Below, in pieces: positions 23,255 through 29,547 of a stretch of 41,474 nt of DNA. The position numbers and the translations under genes are program-made. The DNA comes from a virus. Below the pieces are notes generated by a model. It worked only from the letters and a program-made list of their open reading frames with translations. It was not told the DNA's origin and did no database searches. The stretch lies in the IMG/VR virus record IMGVR_UViG_3300033571_028522, positions 1 through 41,474 of that record. The stretch is one strand, 5' to 3'. Numbering within the stretch: position 1 is the stretch's first letter; each line of letters opens with the position of its first letter.

Positions 23255-23325
23255 TGCTTTTGTCTGGAATCGAACCAGATTTTAAGACTTATCAGGTCTT
23301 TGTTCTGCCATTGAACTACAAAAGC
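23255..23325 (-). tRNA. tRNA-Ile(GAT)
   Basis: Acceptor GCTTTTG/CAAAAGC, A73. Anticodon arm AAGAC/GTCTT, loop CTGATAA (GAT). T arm TCTGG/CCAGA with TTCGATT. CCA is not encoded, unlike most neighbours. Confidence 0.85.
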
Positions 23326-23334
23326 TTTTAATGT

Positions 23335-23342
23335 TATTTATA
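23335..23342 (-). promoter_or_regulatory. Late-type motif TATAAATA before tRNA-Ile
   Basis: Perfect TATAAATA ending 9 nt before the tRNA-Ile 5' end, on the same strand. Confidence 0.45.
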
Positions 23343-23350
23343 CCAGCACC

Positions 23351-23378
23351 AGTATATCTGCTTTTTACAAGATGTCAA
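23351..23378 (-). promoter_or_regulatory. Sigma70-like promoter before tRNA-Ile(GAT)
   Basis: TTGACA, 16-nt spacer, TATACT on the minus strand. One of the best sigma70 matches in the window, pointing to early transcription of this part of the array by host polymerase. Confidence 0.6.
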
Positions 23379-23429
23379 TCTCTTGCTACTGTTATTGTTA
23401 CTTTATTTAAAAATTTTTTCATATTTTTA

Positions 23430-23523
23430 TGGCGGAGGTTATAGGATTTGAACCTATGCAGCCTTTTTAGGGGCTGGCTTCTGTTTAGCAAACAGACACA
23501 TTACCAAGCTCTGTCAAACCTCC
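23430..23523 (-). tRNA. tRNA-Ser(GCT)
   Basis: Acceptor GGAGGTT/AACCTCC, G73, CCA encoded. Anticodon arm TCTGT/ACAGA with TTGCTAA (GCT). Long variable arm CAGCC/GGCTG. T arm ATAGG/CCTAT with TTCAAAT. Confidence 0.9.
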
Positions 23524-23565
23524 ATATTCTTTTCAATTGTTTTTTACTATGTAATTAAGCCTTCA

Positions 23566-23593
23566 ACTTTTTACTTTTTACTTTTTACTTTTT
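23566..23593. repeat. 7-bp tandem repeat ACTTTTT x4
   Basis: Four perfect copies of ACTTTTT in the 188-nt gap between tRNA-Ser(GCT) and the 23712 gene. The rest of this gap shows no ORF or tRNA that I can support. Confidence 0.8.
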
Positions 23594-23711
23594 AAGATTT
23601 AAGATGCAAAGATTTAAATTTTTCAATCCAAGATCAATAACCATAAAATGTGTCCGCGATATGATCGCATAATGGCTTTTCCGTTTCAAAAACAAAAGAA
23701 AAGAAAATCTT

Positions 23712-24179
23712 TTAGATTTTAAAATCTATCTTTGTAATTGCATTATACTCATCAATCTCATCTTGAAGAAGATCAATGGTATCCTGAAATCCTCTAATAA
23801 GCTCTGCTTTACTTGCTGCTGAAATGTAACTTTCCCATTTAACAGTTTTAACAGATGAGTTTGCTCCATAACCTGTTACAAAATCTTCACTACCCTCTTT
23901 GACTGGTAGGCTATTTAAAAATACAATTTCCGCCTTTAATTCTGCCATTTTTACTAACTTGGGAGAGATGTCAGAGCTAGAAACTGCTATTTTTCCTTTG
24001 AGGTCTATAAGAGTTGCTCTGGTAAGAGCCATTTCAGACCACACGTTTTCTAAAACAACGGTTTTACCTTCTTTTTGATCTTCTCTGGTAGAATTGTTCT
24101 GTTGTGCAACTATTTGCAGTTTAGCTAATTCTCCTGCTAGACGATTTTTTATTTTTAGTGCTTTGTTTAAACTAATCAT
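23712..24179 (-). CDS. Helical protein, possibly DIP1984/septicolysin-like
   Basis: A 155-residue, mostly helical protein beginning 'MISLNKALKIKNRLAGELAKLQ', with Glu/Lys heptads before and after a central 'IAVSSSDISPKLVKMAELKAE'. The layout is reminiscent of DIP1984-family (septicolysin-like) proteins, but I hold this loosely. Start ATG 24179 lies 5 nt after a sigma70-like promoter, and a structured stretch (24219-24312) lies further upstream. Confidence 0.55.
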   Translation of the reverse strand: MISLNKALKIKNRLAGELAKLQIVAQQNNSTREDQKEGKTVVLENVWSEMALTRATLIDLKGKIAVSSSDISPKLVKMAELKAEIVFLNSLPVKEGSEDFVTGYGANSSVKTVKWESYISAASKAELIRGFQDTIDLLQDEIDEYNAITKIDFKI

Positions 24180-24184
24180 GGTGT

Positions 24185-24212
24185 ATGATACTCTATTTTT
24201 AAGGTTTGTCAA
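24185..24212 (-). promoter_or_regulatory. Sigma70-like promoter before the 24179 gene
   Basis: TTGACA, 16-nt spacer, TATCAT, then 5 nt to ATG 24179; the predicted start point falls at the ATG, so the mRNA would be leaderless. Confidence 0.55.
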
Positions 24213-24218
24213 GGGTTA

Positions 24219-24312
24219 TATTTTGAAGAGAGGGAACTTCTTTTCCCAAACAGAAGTTCCAATTTTTGGGCAAATCAACATGGTTATTCCAATGTTCCCT
24301 CCCCTCAAAATA
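24219..24312 (-). ncRNA. Structured RNA element with long imperfect inverted repeat
   Basis: Arms 24219-24237 and 24294-24312 pair at 17 of 19 positions. Inside, GGAACTTC can pair with GAAGTTCC, or CCCAAA with TTTGGG, as alternative inner hairpins. On the minus strand it lies directly after an AATAAATA motif (24311-24318) and ahead of the 24179 gene. It may be a regulatory leader or a small RNA. Confidence 0.5.
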
Positions 24313-24313
24313 T

Positions 24314-24463
24314 TTATTTTTTAAATACTAAAGTCTCACAATCTTTTAATCCCCATACTTTTAAAACTCTATCACTTATACAAGACAAGTTTCTTGCATC
24401 ATAATAGAAAGTTTTTGGATTTGTTGATTGTGGGATTTTTGTTATTTTTGATTTATCGCTCAT
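24314..24463 (-). CDS. Small hypothetical protein fused to the tRNA-Ser(TGA) 3' end
   Basis: A 49-residue ORF beginning 'MSDKSKITKIPQSTNPKTF'. Its ATG shares the last A of the encoded CCA of tRNA-Ser(TGA) (CCATG). Family unknown; the short basic N-terminus and two cysteines are the only features. tRNA maturation would necessarily affect its start codon. Confidence 0.5.
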   Translation of the reverse strand: MSDKSKITKIPQSTNPKTFYYDARNLSCISDRVLKVWGLKDCETLVFKK

Positions 24464-24557
24464 GGCGGGTGCCGTAGGACTCGCACCTACAAGACTCCGA
24501 GTTTACGCAGTCCTACTAGTTTTCAAGACTAGCTCCTCATCTGGCCGGATGACACCC
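24463..24557 (-). tRNA. tRNA-Ser(TGA)
   Basis: Acceptor GGGTGTC/GGCACCC, G73, CCA encoded. Anticodon arm CTAGT/ACTAG with CTTGAAA (TGA). Long variable arm (GGACT.../...AGTCT). T loop TGCGAGT, a slight variant of TTCGAGT. Confidence 0.85.
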
Positions 24558-24626
24558 TTTTTATTATTTTTGATATGTTGTAACTTGAGCAATTATTTCT
24601 GGACTATCACTCTCATACAAACAAAA

Positions 24627-24700
24627 GGTGGGCTAGGTCGGTAACGCTCCGACGTTCTTTGGTTCACAACCAAGGGTTCTACTTTTGAACTACTAGCCCC
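24627..24700 (-). tRNA. tRNA-His(GTG), altered D and T loops
   Basis: Acceptor GGGCTAG/CTAGCCC with an extra 5' G (G-1, the His mark). Anticodon loop TTGTGAA (GTG). The D loop is AAAAGTA, without GG, and the T loop is AGCGTTA instead of TTCRANN, so the usual D/T-loop contact cannot form. CC follows A73, but the final A is replaced by T. The only His tRNA here. Confidence 0.75.
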
Positions 24701-24720
24701 GTCTATATTAAATTTTAAAT

Positions 24721-24796
24721 TGGTAGCCTCTGTTGGAATCGAACCAGACCCTTTTTGTTTCAAAGACAAAAGTGCAGACCACTACACCAAGAGGCT
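24721..24796 (-). tRNA. tRNA-Gln(TTG)
   Basis: Acceptor AGCCTCT/AGAGGCT, A73, CCA encoded. Anticodon loop CTTTGAA (TTG). T loop TTCGATT. Canonical copy; a divergent Gln(TTG) lies at 29098. Confidence 0.85.
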
Positions 24797-24823
24797 ATTG
24801 TTAGCTTAATCATACATTTTATA

Positions 24824-25672
24824 TTACTGATAAATTTTTTGAAAATTGTTATAAAATATAGAGAAAGACCCTTGTTGAACAAATGTTGATTGTAGAAATA
24901 ATTTATGTTTGGTAGCCATATTTACAGTATCATTAACAGATGGACACTTTATAATCTGTCCATAATGATTACTTAAACCGTTACCACTAGATACTCCACT
25001 ACATAAAAAATATCCTGTATGTTTTAACATTTTTGATATTTGTTCAAAATATTTTTCAATGGCTTTTATGCTTATATGTTGAAAAACATTACAACTATAA
25101 AAAATATCAAAACAATTTAAATTTTGTTCAACATATTCTTCTGAAAAATACCCATCCTCTAATTCTACACAATTCTCTACTCTTGATACCACATCAAAAC
25201 CTAAATAGTCAACTTTAGGATAAAATTTTTCTACATATTTTTTAAAACATCCCAATCCTGTTCCTATTTCTCCTACTCTACATCTATCATTACCTTTATA
25301 TACACAAATGTTTTCATAATCTAAATCGAACAAACCAAGCATACCACTCTGTTTTGCTATTTTTAGATTGGTATTATTAGCAAAATCAACATCATTCTGA
25401 ATATTTTCTATCTGTATATTTTTGGTGGTGGCAGATATTTGTGTTATATTACAGATAGGATCAATACTAAAAACTTCATCACATGCAAGCCAAAATTGTT
25501 TTGGATTTATTTTATCATAATCTAATTTTTCTGCTAAATTATGAACAATATCCACATATTCCAGATGCTGTGCATGTTCTTTGTCACGAATTATACTAAG
25601 AAATTTTCTATATTTCTGAATAGAATCAATATCAAATTTTTTCCATAAATCTATAATATCTTGCTTTTTCAT
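24824..25672 (-). CDS. Class I SAM-dependent methyltransferase
   Basis: A 282-residue protein with the Rossmann-type motif 'RVGEIGTGLGCFKKYV' (motif I, G-x-G-x-G), 'VDYLGFDVV' (motif II, acidic end of beta 2), and 'FDIFYSCNVFQHIS' (motif IV region). The N-terminal 140 residues are helical and specific to this protein. It would methylate a small molecule, tRNA, DNA or glycan; the tRNA context makes RNA an option, but the fold alone does not decide. ATG 25672 is 15 nt after tRNA-Thr. Confidence 0.7.
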   Translation of the reverse strand: MKKQDIIDLWKKFDIDSIQKYRKFLSIIRDKEHAQHLEYVDIVHNLAEKLDYDKINPKQFWLACDEVFSIDPICNITQISATTKNIQIENIQNDVDFANNTNLKIAKQSGMLGLFDLDYENICVYKGNDRCRVGEIGTGLGCFKKYVEKFYPKVDYLGFDVVSRVENCVELEDGYFSEEYVEQNLNCFDIFYSCNVFQHISIKAIEKYFEQISKMLKHTGYFLCSGVSSGNGLSNHYGQIIKCPSVNDTVNMATKHKLFLQSTFVQQGSFSIFYNNFQKIYQ

Positions 25673-25687
25673 TTTTGAATTTAAAAT

Positions 25688-25763
25688 TGGAGCAGGCAGA
25701 GGGAATCGAACCCACATAGTCCTCTTTACAAGAGAGGTGCATAAACCATTCTGCCATGCCTGC
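25688..25763 (-). tRNA. tRNA-Thr(TGT)
   Basis: Acceptor GCAGGCA/TGCCTGC, U73, CCA encoded. Anticodon arm CCTCT/AGAGG with CTTGTAA (TGT). T loop TTCGATT. Confidence 0.85.
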
Positions 25764-25768
25764 TTATA

Positions 25769-25799
25769 TCAGTGCCTTAAACCACTCAGCCATTCCAAC
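25769..25799 (-). pseudogene. 5'-half tRNA relic (D arm)
   Basis: The minus strand carries GGCTGAGTGGTTTAAGGC, a canonical class-II-type D arm, with an acceptor-like 5' part but no anticodon, T arm or 3' acceptor. It sits 4 nt beyond the stop of the gene at 25804. Confidence 0.5.
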
Positions 25800-25803
25800 A
25801 TGT

Positions 25804-26034
25804 TTAATTAACTTTTACTATAGTACCATCAGTTATTGCTTTTCTAATATATCTCATCATAAAAACACTTTTTTCTTTACTATGTATGGTGGCTTCTGCT
25901 AAATCTTCTACAGGAACTGGAAAAGAGTATATCTTAGCATCCGTTTTATTAGCCACAATATAGTACAAATATCCTTGTCTGTAATGAGAGAAATCACATA
26001 TATTATCTGATGTTACAAAATCTGTTATTTTCAT
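25804..26034 (-). CDS. Small phage hypothetical protein
   Basis: A 76-residue protein beginning 'MKITDFVTSDNICDFSHYRQG', with alternating beta-like segments and 'FPVPVEDLAEATIHSKEKS'. No function is known to me. It begins 17 nt after tRNA-Gly(GCC). Confidence 0.55.
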   Translation of the reverse strand: MKITDFVTSDNICDFSHYRQGYLYYIVANKTDAKIYSFPVPVEDLAEATIHSKEKSVFMMRYIRKAITDGTIVKVN

Positions 26035-26051
26035 AATTATATTTTATTTTT

Positions 26052-26125
26052 TGGTGCGGAATGAGGTAATCGAAACCTCGCTCTGACATAGGCAATGTCG
26101 AATTCTACCACTAAACTAATTCCGC
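26052..26125 (-). tRNA. tRNA-Gly(GCC)
   Basis: Acceptor GCGGAAT/ATTCCGC, A73, CCA encoded. Anticodon loop TTGCCTA (GCC) on an imperfect stem. T arm GAGGT/ACCTC with TTCGATT. A 5' fragment of a second copy lies at 28894-28907. Confidence 0.8.
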
Positions 26126-26128
26126 ATT

Positions 26129-26198
26129 AAAAGCAACAGAAAGATTTGATTTCTTTCAACTCCATTTCTGGCATGTACTATAACACTTTGTTGCTTTT
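26129..26198. other. Stem-loop region between HNH gene and tRNA-Gly
   Basis: AAAAGCAACA at 26129-26138 pairs perfectly with TGTTGCTTTT at 26189-26198, enclosing an inner GAAAGA/TTCTTTC hairpin. It may be a terminator or processing signal after the HNH gene. Confidence 0.45.
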
Positions 26199-26213
26199 CT
26201 TATTTTACACTCT

Positions 26214-26816
26214 TTATTGTTCATTGTCAATGAACATTTTCCATTCATCTCTCATGAAAGAAAACACCATACCATTTTTTGGTTGAGATGGTTTGTTTAG
26301 TAATTTCAAACCACATTCTTTTGGAGTGCGATCTCCTTTCCAAACATTTAAATCTTTATCACAAGTAACAAGATTTGTCCAAGAGTTTTCTCCTCCTCTG
26401 CTTTTAGGAAGAATGTGATCCACTGTAACATTTTCTCTGGTTAATTTTTTTCCAGAATATTGACAAATGTAATTATCACGCTGCCAAATATTGCTTTTTG
26501 TAGGAAACAACACTTTCTTAAAAATTATTTTGTTAAAAGTGCTGCAAACAACAATGTTTGGTAAACGATAAACAGTATTTGGTGTGCTCACATATTCATC
26601 ATAGTCTCTGATGGGCATTTTTTTCCACTCATCAAAACTTCTGATCACATTAAGCCATTCAATTTTATTTTTATCAACTTTTCCATCACTTCCAACTTCA
26701 TAGCTTACATCAACCGGAAAAGCAGCACCGCTAATGATGTCCACCATTGCGCTTTTCCAATTGCTAACTCCTATTGGAAAGTAGCTTGCATTTAATTTTA
26801 ATACTTCTTGTTTCAT
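26214..26816 (-). CDS. HNH endonuclease
   Basis: A 200-residue HNH nuclease: 'RDNYICQYSGKKLTRENVTV' then 'DHILPKSRGGENSWTNLV' gives the D-H...N layout of the beta-beta-alpha-metal fold, ending 'CDKDLNVWKGDRTPKE'. The N-terminal 100 residues ('LNASYFPIGVSNWKSAMVDI') are typical of bacterial and phage stand-alone HNH proteins. It may be a homing nuclease or a packaging or defence nuclease. A clear AAGGA ribosome-binding site precedes the ATG, unusual in this window, so it may have arrived by transfer. Confidence 0.85.
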   Translation of the reverse strand: MKQEVLKLNASYFPIGVSNWKSAMVDIISGAAFPVDVSYEVGSDGKVDKNKIEWLNVIRSFDEWKKMPIRDYDEYVSTPNTVYRLPNIVVCSTFNKIIFKKVLFPTKSNIWQRDNYICQYSGKKLTRENVTVDHILPKSRGGENSWTNLVTCDKDLNVWKGDRTPKECGLKLLNKPSQPKNGMVFSFMRDEWKMFIDNEQ

Positions 26817-26846
26817 CTTTGTTCCTTTCTTTTACCATTTATTGTT

Positions 26847-26923
26847 TGGTACTGCTTGAGGGATTCGAACCCTCACTCTACAGATTTTAAGTCTGTTGCC
26901 TCTACCGATTGGGCTAAAGCAGC
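26847..26923 (-). tRNA. tRNA-Leu(TAA), short variable arm
   Basis: Acceptor GCTGCTT/AAGCAGT (one G-U), A73, CCA encoded. Anticodon arm ACAGA/TCTGT with CTTAAAA (TAA). The variable loop is 5 nt (AGAGT), as in the phage Leu(CAA) tRNAs and unlike normal bacterial Leu. T loop TTCGAAT. Confidence 0.8.
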
Positions 26924-26931
26924 ATTTGATG

Positions 26932-27002
26932 TGGGAAATGAAGGAATCGAACCCTCTTCTCAGGTGTGTAAAACCAGCATTCTACCGTTAAACTAATCTC
27001 CC
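26932..27002 (-). tRNA. tRNA-Val(TAC)
   Basis: Acceptor GGGAGAT/ATTTCCC, A73, no encoded CCA. Anticodon loop TTTACAC (TAC) on a stem with one mismatch. T loop TTCGATT. Confidence 0.75.
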
Positions 27003-27007
27003 TTTTA

Positions 27008-27033
27008 TGGTACCTCTGGTGGGATTCGAACCC
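27008..27033 (-). pseudogene. 3' part of a split tRNA
   Basis: Minus strand GGGTTCGAATCCCAC, then CAGAGGT, A73 and CCA. This 3' acceptor pairs with GCCTTTG at 27865-27871 on the far side of the HNH gene. The T-stem 5' half is cut off at about position 51. Confidence 0.6.
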
Positions 27034-27102
27034 TAATTTACTATATTTTTTTATGTTGTCAATATCGAACTTTACTTTTCTTACTACTAAGTAAGTATAA
27101 CC

Positions 27103-27843
27103 ATGATGAACAAAATTGATAAAGTCCCACTAAATGTATTTGTAGAAATAATTACAAATAGTAGAAGTATCTCAGAAGTTTTAAGAAAATTAAAAACAAA
27201 TCATGCTAGATATTTTGCTTACTTTAAGAAAAGAGTTCAAACAGAAAATATAGACATCTCTCATTTTGATGGAAATAGCACCGACGTTATCAAAAGAAAA
27301 TTCACTGATGATGACATTTTCGTACAAGGTAAAAAACATAATAATTCTATTATAAAATCTAGGTTCTTGACTAAAGTAAAAGAATACAAATGCTCTATCT
27401 GTGGTATATCAGAATGGAACAATGCTAAAATAGTTTTACATTTAGACCATATTGATGGTGATAATACCAACAACCTAATACATAATTTAAGATTATTATG
27501 TCCTAACTGTCATTCTCAAACAGAGACTTACTGTAGAAAAACTGATAGTAGAAAAATATATTATGATAACGTCATCAAAAATAACAACAATATAAAAAAT
27601 AACAGCAAACCGAAAACACAATATAAATGTTCATGCGGAAACATCAAATATTCTAAAAATCCTAATAGTAGTTGCAAAGAATGTGATAATAAGAAAAGAA
27701 TAAGAAAAACCAAAATAAATTGGCCAGATAAAGAGACATTAGAAAGTCTAATATATCAATTTTCTCTTCTTGCATTAGGCAAAAGGTTAGGAGTTTCTGA
27801 TAACGCTGTGAGAAAAAGATGTAAAAAATACGGATTATTATAA
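27103..27843 (+). CDS. HNH homing endonuclease inserted in a tRNA
   Basis: A 246-residue protein opposite in strand to the tRNA array. HNH core: 'CSICGISEWNNAKIVLHLDH', 'DGDNTNNLIHNLRLLCPNCH' with two CxxC pairs for structural zinc. A second zinc ribbon ('CSCGNIKYSKNPNSSCKEC') and a C-terminal helix-turn-helix ('LGKRLGVSDNAVRKRCKKYG') should bind the target. The two halves of a tRNA flank it, at 27008-27033 and 27830-27871, so it seems to have invaded that gene. ATG at 27103 or 27106. Confidence 0.85.
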   Translation: MMNKIDKVPLNVFVEIITNSRSISEVLRKLKTNHARYFAYFKKRVQTENIDISHFDGNSTDVIKRKFTDDDIFVQGKKHNNSIIKSRFLTKVKEYKCSICGISEWNNAKIVLHLDHIDGDNTNNLIHNLRLLCPNCHSQTETYCRKTDSRKIYYDNVIKNNNNIKNNSKPKTQYKCSCGNIKYSKNPNSSCKECDNKKRIRKTKINWPDKETLESLIYQFSLLALGKRLGVSDNAVRKRCKKYGLL

Positions 27844-27871
27844 TCCGATTTACCAGTTACGCCACAAAGGC
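27830..27871 (-). pseudogene. 5' part of a split tRNA
   Basis: Minus strand: acceptor GCCTTTG, D arm GGCGTAACTGGTAAATC, and an anticodon-like hairpin (CGGAT/ATCCG) that overlaps the end of the HNH ORF. The 3' half is 800 nt away. Confidence 0.5.
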
Positions 27872-27873
27872 TT

Positions 27874-28152
27874 TTAAATTATTTCTATTGTTTTTGTAAG
27901 AGATGCATCCGTTTCAGTTTCTATATTTTTCAATATTGAAAAATCAATCTCGTTTTGTATTTGTTGACTTAAATTTTGTATTAAAAGTTGTCTTGTTGTT
28001 AATAAGGGTATGTAAGGAGCATATATAATAGGTTCTATTCCTTTATAACGTAAATAAGATAAATTAGTTGCAGGAATTTTTACCTCTTCTGCGACTTTTG
28101 GAGCAACAATTAAACCTAATAAGTTTTTAAAAAAATTTCTTCTATTTTTCAT
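27874..28152 (-). CDS. Hypothetical protein with Tat-like N-terminus
   Basis: A 92-residue protein beginning 'MKNRRNFFKNLLGLIVAPKV', with a twin-Arg, Phe and hydrophobic stretch resembling a Tat signal, as in the two DUF1501 proteins. The mature part is small and helical with no family match. Its ATG shares the final A of the CCA of the preceding tRNA (ACCATG), so the mRNA 5' end after tRNA release would be at the start codon. Confidence 0.55.
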   Translation of the reverse strand: MKNRRNFFKNLLGLIVAPKVAEEVKIPATNLSYLRYKGIEPIIYAPYIPLLTTRQLLIQNLSQQIQNEIDFSILKNIETETDASLTKTIEII

Positions 28153-28228
28153 GGTACATGCTGTGGGACTCGAACCCACACTGTTCAGATTTTGAGGCTG
28201 CTGTCTCCTGCCATTGGACTAAGCATGC
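28152..28228 (-). tRNA. tRNA-Leu(CAA)-like, divergent copy
   Basis: Acceptor GCATGCT/AGCATGT, A73, CCA encoded. Anticodon loop CTCAAAA (CAA), but the stem has only three good pairs and the region before it is longer than in the copy at 21598. T arm GTGGG/CCCAC identical to that copy. Function doubtful. Confidence 0.6.
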
Positions 28229-28232
28229 ATTT

Positions 28233-28310
28233 TGGTGCGGTATGTCGGATTTGAACCGACTAATCTTTCGCATTGGAAGTGCGACGTGCAACCAATTACA
28301 CCTATACCGC
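28233..28310 (-). tRNA. tRNA-Gly(TCC)
   Basis: Acceptor GCGGTAT/ATACCGC, A73, CCA encoded. Anticodon arm TCGCA/TGCGA with CTTCCAA (TCC). T arm GTCGG/CCGAC with TTCAAAT. The endonuclease gene upstream ends 9 nt inside it. Confidence 0.9.
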
Positions 28311-28847
28311 ATTATGTTTTGCTATTGCTTGAATCATCTGCATAAAATATTTATGAGAATAATTCATTTTCATCACGTTAATATCTTTGTGAACCCATTG
28401 AATATTATCTATAATATAACCTTTTGTCGAATCTATTCTATCAAGTGATGCGGTTTTTTCTAGTTTCTTTGAACTAGGTAACAATAAATCCCATCCACTA
28501 TAAATGCATTTTTTATTTTGTTTTAAAAATAAATTCCACATATCTTCTATTGTAATAGAAAATTCTAGATTTCTACGAATAGCACCGTTTTTAATACTAT
28601 TAAAAAAACATGATGATAATTCTTTGTAACCTTTATATGATCTATTATTAGAACCTATTTGTTTATTTATACAACCACAGCTTTTTGTTGTTAATTTCTG
28701 CAAACAATCGTTTCTTACTATTTTTTGATTACCACATTCACATTTACATAACCATCGAGTTTTATTACCTTTTGAATATCCTCCAAAATCAATTACTTTT
28801 AATTTTCCGAATTTTTTTCCTATTAAACGTTTTTTATAATCTATCAT
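28302..28847 (-). CDS. Zinc-ribbon + HNH-like homing endonuclease
   Basis: A 181-residue protein: an N-terminal domain 'LIGKKFGKLKVIDFGGYSKG' with 'WLCKCECGNQKIV' and 'KSCGC', typical of DNA-binding domains found on phage HNH homing enzymes, and a nuclease core 'ASLDRIDSTKGYIIDNIQWV' matching the H-N-H variant with Asp in the first position. ATG 28847 lies 8 nt after GATAAATA at 28856-28863. A fragment of tRNA-Gly(GCC) just upstream suggests insertion in a second Gly tRNA. Confidence 0.75.
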   Translation of the reverse strand: MIDYKKRLIGKKFGKLKVIDFGGYSKGNKTRWLCKCECGNQKIVRNDCLQKLTTKSCGCINKQIGSNNRSYKGYKELSSCFFNSIKNGAIRRNLEFSITIEDMWNLFLKQNKKCIYSGWDLLLPSSKKLEKTASLDRIDSTKGYIIDNIQWVHKDINVMKMNYSHKYFMQMIQAIAKHNAV

Positions 28848-28855
28848 TCCAATCT

Positions 28856-28863
28856 TATTTATC
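28856..28863 (-). promoter_or_regulatory. Late-type promoter motif before endonuclease 28847
   Basis: GATAAATA, 8 nt before the ATG. Confidence 0.45.
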
Positions 28864-28893
28864 TTAAGAAAGATCATATTTGGAATCTTCTAT

Positions 28894-28907
28894 TAAACTA
28901 ATTCCGC
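28894..28907 (-). pseudogene. 5' fragment of tRNA-Gly(GCC)
   Basis: GCGGAATTAGTTTA is identical to the first 14 nt of tRNA-Gly(GCC) at 26125. The rest is lost; it lies directly upstream of the endonuclease gene. Confidence 0.6.
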
Positions 28908-28914
28908 AATTAAT

Positions 28915-29082
28915 TCATTTTTCTAACATTTTAACCAAAAGTTTTTCTTTATCAAGTTTTTTCTTTGTTTTTTCTATATCTTCTATTAAAGAATTATTTT
29001 TATAATTCTGACTATTTAAACGTTTCTCCAAGAATATTATATATTCTTTTCTTTGTTTTAAAGTTGGAGTTTTATTTTTCAT
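28915..29082 (-). CDS. Small coiled-coil protein
   Basis: A 55-residue, highly charged helical protein ('KKLDKEKLLVKMLEK' at the end), starting 15 nt after tRNA-Gln 2. No family known. Confidence 0.45.
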   Translation of the reverse strand: MKNKTPTLKQRKEYIIFLEKRLNSQNYKNNSLIEDIEKTKKKLDKEKLLVKMLEK

Positions 29083-29097
29083 AATCAGTATTATATT

Positions 29098-29172
29098 TGG
29101 AAGCCTCTGATGGTACCGCCCCATCTTTTCTAGTTTCAAAGACTAGTACATTTACTTCTATGTTAAAAGGCT
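29098..29172 (-). tRNA. tRNA-Gln(TTG), altered D and T loops
   Basis: Acceptor AGCCTTT/AGAGGCT, U73, CCA encoded. Anticodon arm CTAGT/ACTAG with CTTTGAA (TTG). D loop AGAAGTAA without GG, T loop GGCGGTA in place of TTCRANN, yet both stems are perfect (ACAT/ATGT, GATGG/CCATC). Confidence 0.8.
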
Positions 29173-29177
29173 GTTTA

Positions 29178-29253
29178 TGGCAGGGATTACGGGTGCCGCC
29201 CCCGCTATCTGTATCTTGACAGGATACCGACTCTGCTGTTTGTCCTAATCCCT
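29178..29253 (-). tRNA. tRNA-Asp(GTC), altered D and T loops
   Basis: Acceptor AGGGATT/AATCCCT, G73, CCA encoded. Anticodon arm GTATC/GATAC with CTGTCAA (GTC). D loop AAACAGCAGA without GG; T loop GGCGGCA on GCGGG/CCCGT. A normal Asp copy is at 30455. Confidence 0.8.
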
Positions 29254-29255
29254 GT

Positions 29256-29459
29256 TTAAATTTCATAATCTATTCTCTCTTTGAAATATCTACAACCACA
29301 ATATTTACACCCTATATTACGCATAAAATCATATGAATCAAAATGTCTGTAATAATAATGTCCGCATTGACATATCCTCATATCACCATAAAGAGGATTA
29401 TATTCTAATTCTATTATAAATTTTTCTAAATATGGCTTTTGATTTTTATCTTCTTGCAT
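29256..29459 (-). CDS. Small zinc-ribbon protein
   Basis: A 67-residue protein with 'ICQCGHYYYRHFDSYDF' and 'CKYCGCRYF', two Cys clusters for one zinc. Starts 14 nt after tRNA-Asn 1 and ends 3 nt before tRNA-Asp. Function unknown. Confidence 0.55.
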   Translation of the reverse strand: MQEDKNQKPYLEKFIIELEYNPLYGDMRICQCGHYYYRHFDSYDFMRNIGCKYCGCRYFKERIDYEI

Positions 29460-29472
29460 TTATTTTTAAAAA

Positions 29473-29547
29473 TGGCACTCACGCTTGGGATCGAACCAAG
29501 TTCAATAGGTTAACAGCCTACCCGCTCAACCGTGTGCGTTCATGAGT
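29473..29547 (-). tRNA. tRNA-Asn(GTT) copy 1
   Basis: Acceptor ACTCATG/CGTGAGT (one G-U), G73, CCA encoded. Anticodon arm GTAGG/CCTAT with CTGTTAA (GTT). T arm CTTGG/CCAAG with TTCGATC. Confidence 0.85.

Noticed and set aside
27035-27062. TTGACA-N16-TAAATT on the minus strand as a promoter
   Set aside because: It overlaps the broken tRNA fragment and has no intact gene downstream before the next tRNA, so I did not list it as a feature.
29072-29266. 64-residue minus-strand ORF starting MKFKQG, similar to the capsid-tag leader
   Set aside because: It runs through two well-formed tRNAs (Asp 29178-29253 and Gln 29098-29172), so the MKF start is a coincidence.
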